A stretch of DNA of 64,000 bases from Labyrinthula sp. Ha (taxonomy: Eukaryota > Sar > Bigyra > Labyrinthulida > Labyrinthulaceae), in the NCBI GenBank assembly GCA_015227615.1, contig JAALGZ010000079.1, positions 26,674 to 90,673 of the forward strand, written 5' to 3'. The translations under genes and the position numbers were made by a program. The notes below the pieces were generated by a model. The model had not been told where the DNA came from and ran no database searches. It saw only the letters and a program-made list of their open reading frames with translations. Below, piece by piece: positions 35,283 to 44,803 of the stretch; position 1 is the stretch's first letter; every line of letters starts with the position of its first letter.

Positions 35283-37262
35283 GTGAGTAGTAGCGAGAAG
35301 GTGGAGGCAGGAGAAACTGGTTCGGAGGATGAAGAGTCAGTATTTGTAGGAGTAGTCGAATTGTTGGATGTTGAAGAGGATTATGATGAAGAATCGGGGG
35401 ATTTCATCGTGGGGTCTCTAGATCCAGTGGATTTGGGAGAAATTCTGGTTGAGGATGAGTTTGAGGTAAGAGGAGATACAGGAAAGCCGCATATAACAGA
35501 TAAAAAAGTGTAGCAATACCTAAAAAGTAAAGTAAAAGAAAAGATCTCATCTTGGGGGAGAGAGGGTACAATAACTCCTAATCAGGCTCAAGAGCTGGAG
35601 AGCATTTTATTGAATCATCTCGAAGCTTTTGGGTCAAAATTGCAAAATGTGACTTCAATAACCTTACACCTATGAAGATCGAGCTGCGTGAACGGGTCGC
35701 GGAATCTGTAAGCAAGCCTTACCCGATATTCAAGGTCACTATGGAAGCCCTAAAAAACAAATTAAGAGAATTAGAGGATATGGGAATGATTAGGAGAGAA
35801 CCTAACCCTTTCTTCTCTTCCCCTGTGATTATGGTTTCAAAACCAGGAAAGAGGGATGAGTATAGGATGGTAGTCGAGCTCCATAGATAAAACATGTCTG
35901 TTAAGCCTACTGGAGCTGGATTACCAGATCTGGAAACCCAGTTAGCTTGGTTCAAGGGCACTGAAAAATATTTCGGGAGTTTTGATGGATTAAGTGGATT
36001 TGATTATTTGAGGGTGGAAGATGGAGCTCAGAAATATTTGGGGATGGTGACACCGTGGGGTTGCCATACTATGTTGATGCCCCCCCCCCCAAATATACCA
36101 AGAAAGGTTGATCAACGAGGTCCTGGGAGGTGTAAATGAGGACAGTTTGTTCGGCAACGGAGTTCTACATTGGATCGATGATTCACTGATTTATGCTTCA
36201 TCCTGCGAAGAATATAAGGATATCCTTTCCCAATTCTTGACCCAGTGCATAGAGGTGAATTTTCGGTTAACCTTGGATAAGTGTGATTTAATCAAAGGGA
36301 AAGTGAGGTAGTGTGGGAGAATATTGGAGAATGGGATATGGAGATATGATGAGAAATATTTTCTGAAGTTGGAGGATATGGGGGAGGTAAGGAAGATGGA
36401 TCAGATGGAAAACTTGATCTATGTAAGCACATGGTTAGCTTCCAGTGCACCAAATTTATCCAGGAAACGTCACTACCTAAGTAAGAAGGTGAAAGAACTT
36501 GAACGAGACCTAAAAATAAAATACAAAAAGAAACTAAGTAAGCATCAGCGGAGAGCCGCATCAGTGGAAGAGTGGTGGAGTGAAGGAGATCGAGATGAGG
36601 TTCGCAAATTCTTGAAGTCCATATCTTCCAGTGCTGCTAACAGTTTGAAGCTGTATCAGCTGGATAGGAGGGTGGCTATATTCACGGATGCGAGTTTCCA
36701 GTTTTGGTCAGGAGTGCTGGGACTGTGGGATAGTGACGGGTGATTACCTATATACTTCGGAAGTGGAGAGTTTGTAGGAAGTAGCATCCACTGGAGCATG
36801 ACCGACAAGGAGATCTATCCAATCATTAAGCTAATGAAAAGGTATAGATTTATATTGTAAGGCCACCAGACACCCATAGAGCTCTATACAGATCACAAAA
36901 ACTTGATTTACCTAATGACACCAAAAAAGGACATGAAAGTTGCTGCATTCGGGCGGGTCCAGAGATGGATACTCACCATTCAGGAGTTTATCACTGTTTT
37001 TCATCATCTTCCAGGGGAGACCAATGTTTTGGCAGATCTGTTGACAAGATGGGGGTAAATGGAGTCAGAGGATATGTTAAGTCTAAAAACCAAGCTGGTA
37101 GATAGCAATGGAGATGCAGGTTGGAGAATTCGTTGGAAGGGAATAACCTTATTTGCAAATAGTGATGATGTAGATGCTGAGAAGATGGAGATCGCCAATA
37201 TGATTGGTGGACCTGATGGTGAAGAGGTGCTGGAGGTGGAAGTGAATAAAGTTAAGGGGTAG
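35283..37262 (+). pseudogene. pol: Reverse transcriptase and RNase H region of pol, broken
   Basis: It opens with an acidic spacer (35283-35513). The reverse transcriptase is recognisable from KIELRERVAESVSKPYP (35675 on) through FSSPVIMVSKPGKRDEYRMVVE, LPDLETQLAWFKG, FGSFDGLSGFDYL and the catalytic WIDDSLIYASS (DD at 36177-36182). RNase H follows with VAIFTDAS (about 36675) and IELYTDHKNLIYL (about 36870-36908), then the tether LPGETNVLADLLTRWG. Lesions: TAG 35511-35513, a frame change before 35672, TAA 35888-35890, a C10 run at about 36079-36088 that shifts frame in front of the INEVLGG motif, TAG 36309, TGA 36741, TAA 36858, TAA 37056 and TAG 37260. Non-functional as it stands. Confidence 0.85.
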
Positions 37263-37339
37263 AGGTTTGACCCGGGGGTAGTAAAGTTTTTAGAAAATAG
37301 GGTTGCCGTACATTCTCTAAAAGAAATCAGGAATTAAAA

Positions 37340-38403
37340 ATGCTTACCATACCTGAAATAATAAAAGTACAAGAAGAATGTGAAATTAGTCTGAATAAAA
37401 TGGAAGCATCTCGAAATGAGTCTGGGGCCTGGATCAGCAAACAAGGGAAAGTAATCATACCTGGAGAGCTGATTGAGCGATTTATTGTTACCGCTCATAA
37501 TGCTTCAGGACATGGGAGTGTGGACGAAGTTATGCGTATTTTGGAGCCTTTCTTTTTCATTGATATACCTAGAAATAAACAAAAAATTCTAGTACAGAAT
37601 TTGAAGAAATGGTGCTTGCATTGTGACAGAGATATAAAGATGATCCGTAGACCTCTGAGGGAAATATACCACCCTTCTGAAGGAGAGTTGGTGTTACACC
37701 TTGATTTTTTCAAGGTAAAGGAATCATACATCTTGGTTATATTGGAAAATGTGTCAAGGAAAGTGTTGTTAATTGAAGACCCAATCCGTGTGCAGCGGTA
37801 GTTGTAAGCACTTTGGTGATGTGGAAAGGGTTGATAGGACTGCCGCCTACGTTTACTCTGGTCTCAAACAATGGTTATCATTTTAACAACGAAGTATTAA
37901 GGCAGTTTGAATCAAGGTTTCCAGCTGAACATGAATTTTCAATAGTATATAGTCATTGGAGTAATGGATCAATTGAAGTAATAAATAGGTTTGTTCTTCG
38001 AGTTCTACGGCAGTTGTGTAGTTGTTACATGATCGATAAAGAGAAGTGGAATGAATTGTTGCCCCAAGTGATGGATGTCATAAATAACAGTCGTTCACGT
38101 CATGGGTATTTTCCAAATGAGTTAACCTCGTATCTTTCTACTGCAAAGGGATTGAATAAAATAGCGGAGAATGATAAGGCAAGCATTTTGCCAATAGTAA
38201 CTCAGAGAAAACTTAGAGAATGTAAAAATCCTGGGAAGTTTAAGTCAGCTTCAGAAAAGTTGATGCAAATTATTTTGAACAGGAGAAATATAGTAGAGTC
38301 CATCATTAAAGAAAGCAGAGATAGATCAAGGAGATATATTAATGCTAAATTCAGATCATCAAGTGTAAACTTTGCGGCTGGAGATTTTGTATTGATTTCT
38401 TGA
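37340..38403 (+). pseudogene. Integrase core (HHCC and D,D35E), broken
   Basis: The zinc-binding domain shows AHNASGHGSVDEV and WCLHCDRD. The catalytic core follows: first acidic residue in LHLDFF (GAT 37703-37705), second position in LVSNNGYHF, where the aspartate has become asparagine (AAC 37867-37869), and glutamate in GSIEVINR (GAA 37975-37977). The last two are 35 residues apart as in D,D35E integrases. A frame change near 37795 separates the first acid from the rest, and TGA 38401-38403 closes the frame where the family usually continues through a tryptophan-rich strand. Both the frameshift and the D-to-N change would inactivate it. Confidence 0.85.
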
Positions 38404-39294
38404 GTAGGTACACCGTGGTTAAATGATAAAACAAGTTTAAGATAGATTGGAGCATATATAGTAGTAGTGGTTGAAGGTGAACATTGTTATAGGGTAGAAT
38501 CCATTGGAGGAAAGGAGCAAGTAGTTCATTTGCAACGAATGATTTTGTATCGGTCAAAATCTGAGGACTTTAAGGTAACCTCGGACATAAAACATAGTTT
38601 TTATTATAATCAGGGACCTTATTATGTAAAAAAGTTGTTAGATTTGAGAAATACAATAGACGGATTTGAGGTGTTGATCTGGTGGGAGGGGTTTACAAAG
38701 AGCAATGCAAACTGGCAAAGTATGCGCAGGCTCTATGAAGATGTTCCTCAGATAGTAAAAGAGTTCATTAGAAAAAACAAAGATGATACCATAGATTTTG
38801 AGAATGCTCATAAATTGATTAAAAAATGGGAGAGAGGTAAAAATAGTAAGGAGATAAATTTGATTGCAGAAAATACGGGTAATGTGCCTAAGAATGTTTG
38901 GTTGAAGGAGAGAATAAAAATAATTAGGTATCCTAGTAGAACGAGATCAATGTCAGAAGGGGTACCAGATGGTTTAAGTAGATCCAAAGGTTGGTCGTTA
39001 TAGGAAAAAGTATTATTTGAAAAGTTGAGTTTGAAATTTGGAATAGGAAATTGGAAAGAAATATGCTCACTGGGTTGTCTCCCTGGAAAAACTAAATCTC
39101 AAATGGCGACTCTTCTTCAAGCATCTTTAGGTAACCAATCAATAGGGGTATATAGAATGTTGAAAGTAAGGTTTGAGAAAATCAAAGAATATAACGATAG
39201 TCAGAAAAATGTCTATAGGCGTAATGGAATTATCGTACGAACTGGAAAAGAAAGATCGCCATCTGAACTAAATAAAGAAAGAGAGTTTTTTTAG
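38404..39294 (+). pseudogene. Integrase tail: chromodomain followed by SANT/Myb-like domain
   Basis: Same frame as the integrase core. After in-frame TGA and a TAG (near 38442), the frame is open from 38467. The chromodomain spans about 38617-38766 (YYVKKLLDLRN, FEVLIWWEGF, NANWQSM), expected to bind methylated histone tails and steer integration. A SANT/Myb-like domain follows at about 38985-39150 (GWSL, FGIGNWKEICSLGCLPGKT), then a segment QASLGNQSIGVYRMLKV seen in the same protist SANT-type family. TAG 39001-39003 interrupts the first SANT helix. The frame ends in a T7 run at 39285-39292, where a one-base shift leads directly into the protease part. Domain assignments are by eye. Confidence 0.72.
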
Positions 39295-39805
39295 GAAGAA
39301 GTTTGAAGTACAGAGCGATGGGAATCATATTAAAATTCCAGTTTTGAATGTAAGAGATGTAAATAATCCACGTCTTATCCTTCAAGATATAAAGAAAATG
39401 ATAAAGTTCATAAATGATTCGAAGATAGAAAAGGAATTTAAGGAGTCTGTAAATCATATTGAGGATAATGCAACAGAGGTAACTTGGCCAAGAGATAACT
39501 TTAGATCAAGTATCGGAAATAAGTGGTATAAGGTGTTAATTGACAGTGGTGCAGGGATCAGCTGCATAGGAAGTAATATGGTATCTTCAACTGAAATGGA
39601 AGTTGAGGGTGAAGAGTTAGCCAGGTTAAGTAATGTATTTGAAGTAATTATGAGGAAGTTGGAAATAATAGGGTATGCTTGGAAAGAAATCAAGTTAGTG
39701 CATACTAGAGTAAAAGTGAATTTGGGAAGGGTGTGTTTGTATGTCTTGGAAAGATCTATGAATAAAATAATAGTAAGAGAGAAAGTATTGAAAAAAATAA
39801 ACTGA
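39295..39805 (+). pseudogene. Retroviral-type aspartic protease placed after the integrase
   Basis: After the frame change at the T7 run, the frame reads RKKFEVQSDGNHIKIPVLN and on into a typical single-domain retropepsin. The catalytic motif is VLIDSGAGISCIG (DSGA at 39542-39553) and, about 80 residues on, NKIIVREKVLKK fits the usual IILGRDFL-like C-terminal element. The position is odd: Ty3/gypsy proteases normally lie between gag and reverse transcriptase, and none was seen there. The frame ends TGA 39803-39805, just after an A7 run (39791-39797), where a one-base shift restores the methyltransferase frame. Together with the preceding and following parts it looks like one ancestral polyprotein. 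Confidence 0.7.
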
Positions 39806-40650
39806 GACCTGTGGATGTTTTGATGGGGAGATGTAAGAATATTGATCTTGAAATAAATGCTTTTGGAGATAATTTAAAGGAAAGATGTTTGAAAGAGTGG
39901 GAGGATTTGTATAACTGCAAGTTAAGTAAGAAAGAAAAGAGAAAGAAATATAGAAAGTTGGTTTCTGAATATTTGAAGAGTAATAATAGTTGTTTTGATG
40001 GAGTTCGAGTAGGTGAAATTACAGATAATTTGTATAAATTTGAGGATTTAGAAAAAGTGGGAGAGCAGTGCTTTATCATATGGAAACAACCTAGTAAGAG
40101 TAGATATATGATTTCGGATGTGTTTAGGTTGAATTTGAAAGTAGTGGGTGAATATGATGTTGTTTTACTTGATCCTGCTTGGGATGATGCAGTGTCCTCT
40201 AATCCTACAAGGGCATTGTCAATAACATATCCAACGATTAAAGTGGACCAAGTAAAACAAATCCCGGTTAATAAGCTCTGTCCAGTTTGAGTTGTAGCTT
40301 TGTGGGTGACTAATTCGAAGCTGCAGGAGGGAATTGATATTTTAAAAACTTGGGAATGTCGATTAGTTGAAGTAGTGATATGGGTAAAAAAGACCAGTAG
40401 CGGAAAACTTTATCACTCTCATGGACAATTCTTGCGGTACAACAAGGAAATATTATTGCTGTCAGTTAGGGGAAATTCTTTTCTATCCAAATTCAGAAGC
40501 GAAGATGTAATAATGAGTAAAGTTCGACAACAAAGTAGGAAGCGTGATGAAGTTTACCAGCTGTTGGAAAGACTTAATCCTGGTGTTAGATACTTAGAGT
40601 TTTTTGGGAGAAGATGGAACTATCATGAAGATTGGTTTACTATCGGTTAA
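39787..40650 (+). pseudogene. MT-A70 family adenine methyltransferase domain inside the LTR element, broken
   Basis: Continuous with the protease apart from the A7 frame change. A lysine-rich N-terminal part leads to YDVVLLDPAWDD, the DPPW catalytic motif of MT-A70 enzymes with the second proline changed to alanine (40171-40182). The segments SITYPTIKVDQVKQIPVNKL, ALWVTNSKLQEGIDILKTW, VEVVIWVKK, YNKEILLLSVRGN, KVRQQSRKRDEVYQLLERLNPG and LEFFGRR then follow in the order found in METTL3/METTL14-type proteins. TGA 40288-40290 interrupts the domain just before ALWVT, and the protein ends at TAA 40648-40650, 33 bases before the 3' LTR. MT-A70 enzymes make m6A in RNA or 6mA in DNA with S-adenosylmethionine. 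Activity of an ancestral intact copy is inferred. Confidence 0.8.
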
Positions 40651-40683
40651 GATGAAGCATCGAGCTTATAAAGAAAGCAGTAT

Positions 40684-41135
40684 TGATATAAGTTAGTTTT
40701 GGTTTGTAAATATAGAAGAAGGAGCTGATGTTCTGACCTCTATTAAATGAAATATAGTGATAGAAATGAGTTGAATGGGTGAGGTATAACCGAACCTTTG
40801 TTGAGAGCCAAGTGGAGCTCTTGTGGGTGAAAGAGGCTTATGTAAATTGATATTTGATTAAAAGCAGTTGTATTTATAAGAAGTAGATATCATTGATAAT
40901 TAGATAAATCGGTGGTAATGTCATATTGGAATGTAACGGAAGGGGAAAAATGATGACGTGGTTTGGTGAAATACAGTTTTGACGATGATCGAATACGAGC
41001 TGTAGTTTACTGAATATAGCTTTTCATAAGTTTTTAAAGCCTTAAGTAATCGATAGAAGAACTTTACAAGAGTTTGAGAAACCAAGGAGAAAAAGAAGTT
41101 AATAATAATTACAAGTCTTAATTGAGAACTAGACG
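40684..41135 (+). repeat. 3' LTR (with purine tract before it)
   Basis: Matches the 5' LTR from TGATATAAGTTAG to GTACTCAATAT. A short purine-rich tract, AAAGAAAGCAG (about 40671-40681), lies just upstream, where the plus-strand primer should be. Confidence 0.85.
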
Positions 41136-41334
41136 TACTCAATATCAATTTGGAGGTTGCAATAGAAACTAATAATTATCATATTCTGCGACATGACAAG
41201 TGGAACTGAGAACTGTATATAGATGTCTCGTTCGAGGCAAGATATGAACTCACATAATAGATGCAATGACTGGACTTGAGTTGGATCTAGAGGATTAAGT
41301 TGCCGCTGATGTTCTCTATACATTTTAGAAGAAT

Positions 41335-42078
41335 ATGGAAAATGAAGAAGACCAAAAGTTCTTCGTAAACCTATTTCACTTCCTAATGGGTAAAACATTT
41401 CAATTCTTTAACCATGCAGGAGATCATGGTCTGCTGAACAAGAATGGCTTCCTGTAAACATCAATCGAACTTGGCCAAGTGTTTATCTTTGACTGGTTTC
41501 TAGCTATTGGTTTTAATCTTGATCAGGTTATCAACTTCGATACATGCTCCTTGAATCACAATCTATTTTCTGAAGTACATGCGGATGAAAATATCAGCTG
41601 TCATGTTTACTTAAAGCCACTTGAAACAGAATCTGTTTTTGTATGTTCAACTTGTGAAGTACACAGGTGCAAAGAGTGTTACTTTCTGGACAATGATAGA
41701 ATTGCAAGTACAGTTGAAAACTATTTGCTAAACACAAAACTCCAGGATTATCAATTAATCTGTTTATCTTCTGATGTATTTAACTTTGTTCGAAAGCCTT
41801 TGGGAAAAGATTTGTTTAACTGTATAGATAGAGATAACTCAATGATAAGAAGGAAAATAGCAGACCTTATTATTCAAAATGCAAGAATGTTATTAGATTC
41901 TGGTTTAGCTGATAAAAGGCTAGTTGATTTGGAAAGAAATAAAGGTGAATTTGTACAAAAACAGTTTGGTTCATTGTTAGCTAAACTTGAACTAGTTATT
42001 TCTGAAGCCATGAAATCAGCTGAGGTTTATTCTATTCCCAAAGGTGTTCATTTTAGAGTCTTTAATTTTCCGTTCTAG
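41335..42078 (+). pseudogene. Unidentified protein with a small cysteine cluster, probably broken
   Basis: From ATG 41335 the frame reads MENEEDQKFFVNLFHF, meets TAA near 41456-41458, then stays open for 200 codons from about 41479 to TAG 42078. It contains CHVYLKPLETESVFVCSTC then CKEC, a possible zinc-binding cluster (C-x19-C-x2-C-x5-C-x2-C spacing by eye), followed by a helical stretch (KIADLIIQNARMLLDSGLADKR). It faces the Crypton tail to tail and might be a passenger of that element or an unrelated host gene. No family is recognised. Confidence 0.4.
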
Positions 42079-42103
42079 TTAATTGAAGCTCTTTTTGTTT
42101 TCA

Positions 42104-44230
42104 TTAAACAACCATTTGCCAGCTTAATTCCTTTGTCCTTCTAGATCTCTTCATTGGGGAAAGTTTTTCCACTGCAAGAATCCTTTTACATCCATAAAAC
42201 CAAAGTTGAGCATCTTGAAGACTTTTAATTGATGGAGACAGGTTTTCCCTGCTTGCTTCATTATCAAGTAAGTTCATCAAGAATTTTAAATCATTGAGTT
42301 TTTTCGGCAATTACGATTAGGCATGTCGATTGGCGTGCAAGTTTTCAATGGTGGTAGGCTTTTTTCAGCATTGCCACAGTTCCAAATCAACCAGAGAGAA
42401 CGCGCAGTTCCTTTTGGAAATGAGAACCCTACAGGAACACGTCTTAGAACATTATCTGGCCAAAGGTTTAAGGTGGATGGAGGAGTAGAGCTTATCATAT
42501 TTTCAACGCTTTCCTGTTCATTTCCATCATTGCCTGTAAGGGTTCTCCTTCTTTCTAAGATAAATCATGTTTCATGCTTTGCAAACACTTTATCTAACAT
42601 CTTTTTTAGCACAGCATGTGTGATTACTCTAGATCCAACATCAGGTTCCTCTGAAACATCTTTAAATTGAGTAAAAATGATTGATCAGTCCTCAATTCTA
42701 GATCTTTTATTTCGTTGAACCAATCCATCTACAACTCTACCCATATGATGAAGTTTTGTTAAGATGTCTACGTGTGCGAGAATTCCTGTTGCCTGAAGAC
42801 CACTTCCATCAGAGTTAGAAACACCGCAAATCACTTTTTCTCTAAGAGGTTGAATTAGGCTTCTCTCCTGAAAATTGGGGTGTTAAAAAGAAGATGATTT
42901 TCTGGTAGCTCTTTTCTTAAAAAATTCTCATGGCACACCATTGATGCTAAACAAAACTCCAGGATCAAAGATATTTGTTTTGGAGCGCTTGGAAACATCA
43001 ACTGCTTAGCTCTTTCTACCTGGTCATCAGCAAACGTAAATCTTGGTGGTAATGTAGAAAACTTGTAGGTGCTAATTGGTAGATCGCTTACAGTACGTCC
43101 CACGTACTGATCTCTAGCAGCTTCAAAGCGAAGGTAGACGTTTAAAACAGTGCCCATTGACAATCCAGCACGTAACTGAACTGCAGCAATTGGAGGTGCA
43201 TTAGTGTGACCTGAAGCAAAAAAAAATGCTGCATCTTTTCTTAGGGAATGAGTTCCAAACTCCTCAGGAGTTAAACCTCTTCTCCTAAGCTGGTTCTAAA
43301 CTTCATCGAGACTAAAAATTCTTTTCTGACCTTTTCTAAATCTGTCGTACTGATTGTTTCCACCAAAAAGAGAGGTGCCATCTCCAAACCCAAAGATTGA
43401 CCAGTACATGCCAAGGGGCAAAACTAGACAAATTTCAGGTTGTAGCCAATTAGCGTAAAAGTGTCTAGGATCTCTACCTTTTTCAACTGCTTGATTATTC
43501 TTCTGATGGCAGAAAATGATGCAAAGAGTATCTTCTTTCCAAGCTAAATGCCTGTAATGAATGCTGAAGGTGTTAACAGCTCTACACATTAAGTTCCAAG
43601 TGATTGTTAAAAATGTTTTGAAGAAAACAAAATCCTTTTTGTCAGTGTGCAACATTGCTAAATTGAGGATCTTGAACAAAGGCATTGTAAGAGGATCTTT
43701 CCCACGTTTAACCACACCTTGACCTGCTTGTTCTTCCGAAACAATTTTTCTTTTTAAACCTCTAAAATAATTTTTTAACTCGTTCTCGAACTCAAAACTA
43801 AAACGAACATGGTGTTGACCGTAGAGACTGTAAAGAGCAGAACGGTGAGTTGAGCAACTAGAAAAACTGAAAAAGTTCCCATCACTTCTTTTCTTAGTTA
43901 CAATCCACGACATGAAGGTTTCTACATCTAGACCATCAAATTTCAAGGGTGGTAAATTCGGAAAGGTTTTAATTGTTTTCCTAATGAGTATTAAACTCAT
44001 TGGCGCTTCAGCATCACTTCCTTCCTTCAATTTATTAAGGAAATCTTCAGCCAAAACCTTGGGTTTGTTTCTTACGCACCAAGCTACAAATTGGGTGTAG
44101 GAACCCTCGGAAGAGCTCCGAGAGTCTTTGGCAATCGTGTTTGCTCTGATTTCAGAAACATGTTGTGAAATCTCTGCCCAATCCTCTTCATTCAATCGAT
44201 CATCCTTTTTCTTCGAAGTAAAAAATTAAG
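42104..44230 (-). mobile_element. Crypton-type tyrosine recombinase element, broken
   Basis: The recombinase domain lies at about 43000-44200, with the expected catalytic residues: arginine in NLMCRAVNT, lysine in CHQKNN, the H-x-x-R box in FGTHSLRKDAA and the tyrosine in ARDQYVGRTV. The C-terminal part (42104-42498), with LRRVPVGFSFPKG, LWLIWNCGNAEKSLPPL and KELSWQMVV, matches the GCR1_C-like DNA-binding region of Cryptons. Lesions: TAG 43296-43298 (at the FSLDEV boundary), a stop at 42855, TGA codons near 42679 and 42568, and a frame change at an A-run near 42303. The frame upstream of about 44195 has no ATG before a TAA, so the start or a first exon is missing. Cryptons move as DNA through a tyrosine recombinase; element ends were not found. 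Confidence 0.75.
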
Positions 44231-44803
44231 TAGGAAAAAGGTTATAGCAACAATTTAGATATTAGGTGAAACATAAAATTACTTTTCCCTAACACAAACA
44301 ATGAAAGCAACAAAGTTTAACCCATTGTTTTCTCTTCTTTTGCTCGCATTTTAGGCAAAAAGTAAAATCACGTATCGTCAAAAAGTATAGAAGATATCAT
44401 AAAGTTAAATAAAAAAACAAAACCTCTTTAAAAGAGTTTTCCAACAAGCCAGAAATCGTTAAAAAAGACGAAATATTAGCCGAGTTTTAACTGTTTCTTT
44501 TCTTGAGCACTCTTTGTTTGATTTGTGTCTGTTTTCAGCAAATTAGAATTGTATGGTAGTCCCCACTGCGATTTTATCCGGTGTTCTCTTCTGCAAAAGT
44601 CCGCAAAACCAAAAGACCTTTTCATTGGCTCTTTAAAAAAAGTGTGACAGCGGTCATGCAAATTCCGGTTAAAACCAGCTTAACTCTTACCTAGGGAATT
44701 TCTAGCACAAAATTTTGAAAAAAATATGACTTATCAGAATTCGTATGACCTTCTGTCATGCAAAACACCAATTCTGGGTAATTGTGTCATACTTTTCCCC
44801 GTC
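44231..44803. other. Intergenic between Crypton and tandem repeat
   Basis: A 61-codon frame (44476-44661, minus) could be an upstream exon of the Crypton, but there is no supporting evidence. Nothing else seen. Confidence 0.4.

Larger units (their letters stand above)
33376..41135 (+). mobile_element. Ty3/gypsy-class LTR retrotransposon with chromodomain, SANT and MT-A70 domains (decayed)
   Basis: About 7.76 kb between matching LTRs, with the order gag, RT, RNase H, integrase, chromodomain, SANT/Myb-like, aspartic protease, MT-A70 methyltransferase. Hexamers CACTTT (33370-33375) and CAATTT (41136-41141) may be a target duplication with one mismatch. By eye the LTRs differ at about 8-10% of positions, so the insertion is old. 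Chromodomain integrase with D,D35E spacing places it with Ty3/gypsy chromovirus-like elements. The extra C-terminal modules are not standard for that group. Confidence 0.9.

Noticed and set aside
35283-40650. TGA reassigned to tryptophan as the reason for stops in the LTR element
   Set aside because: TAA and TAG occur as well, frameshifts are present, and host genes contain only TGG at tryptophans while reading full length with the standard code.
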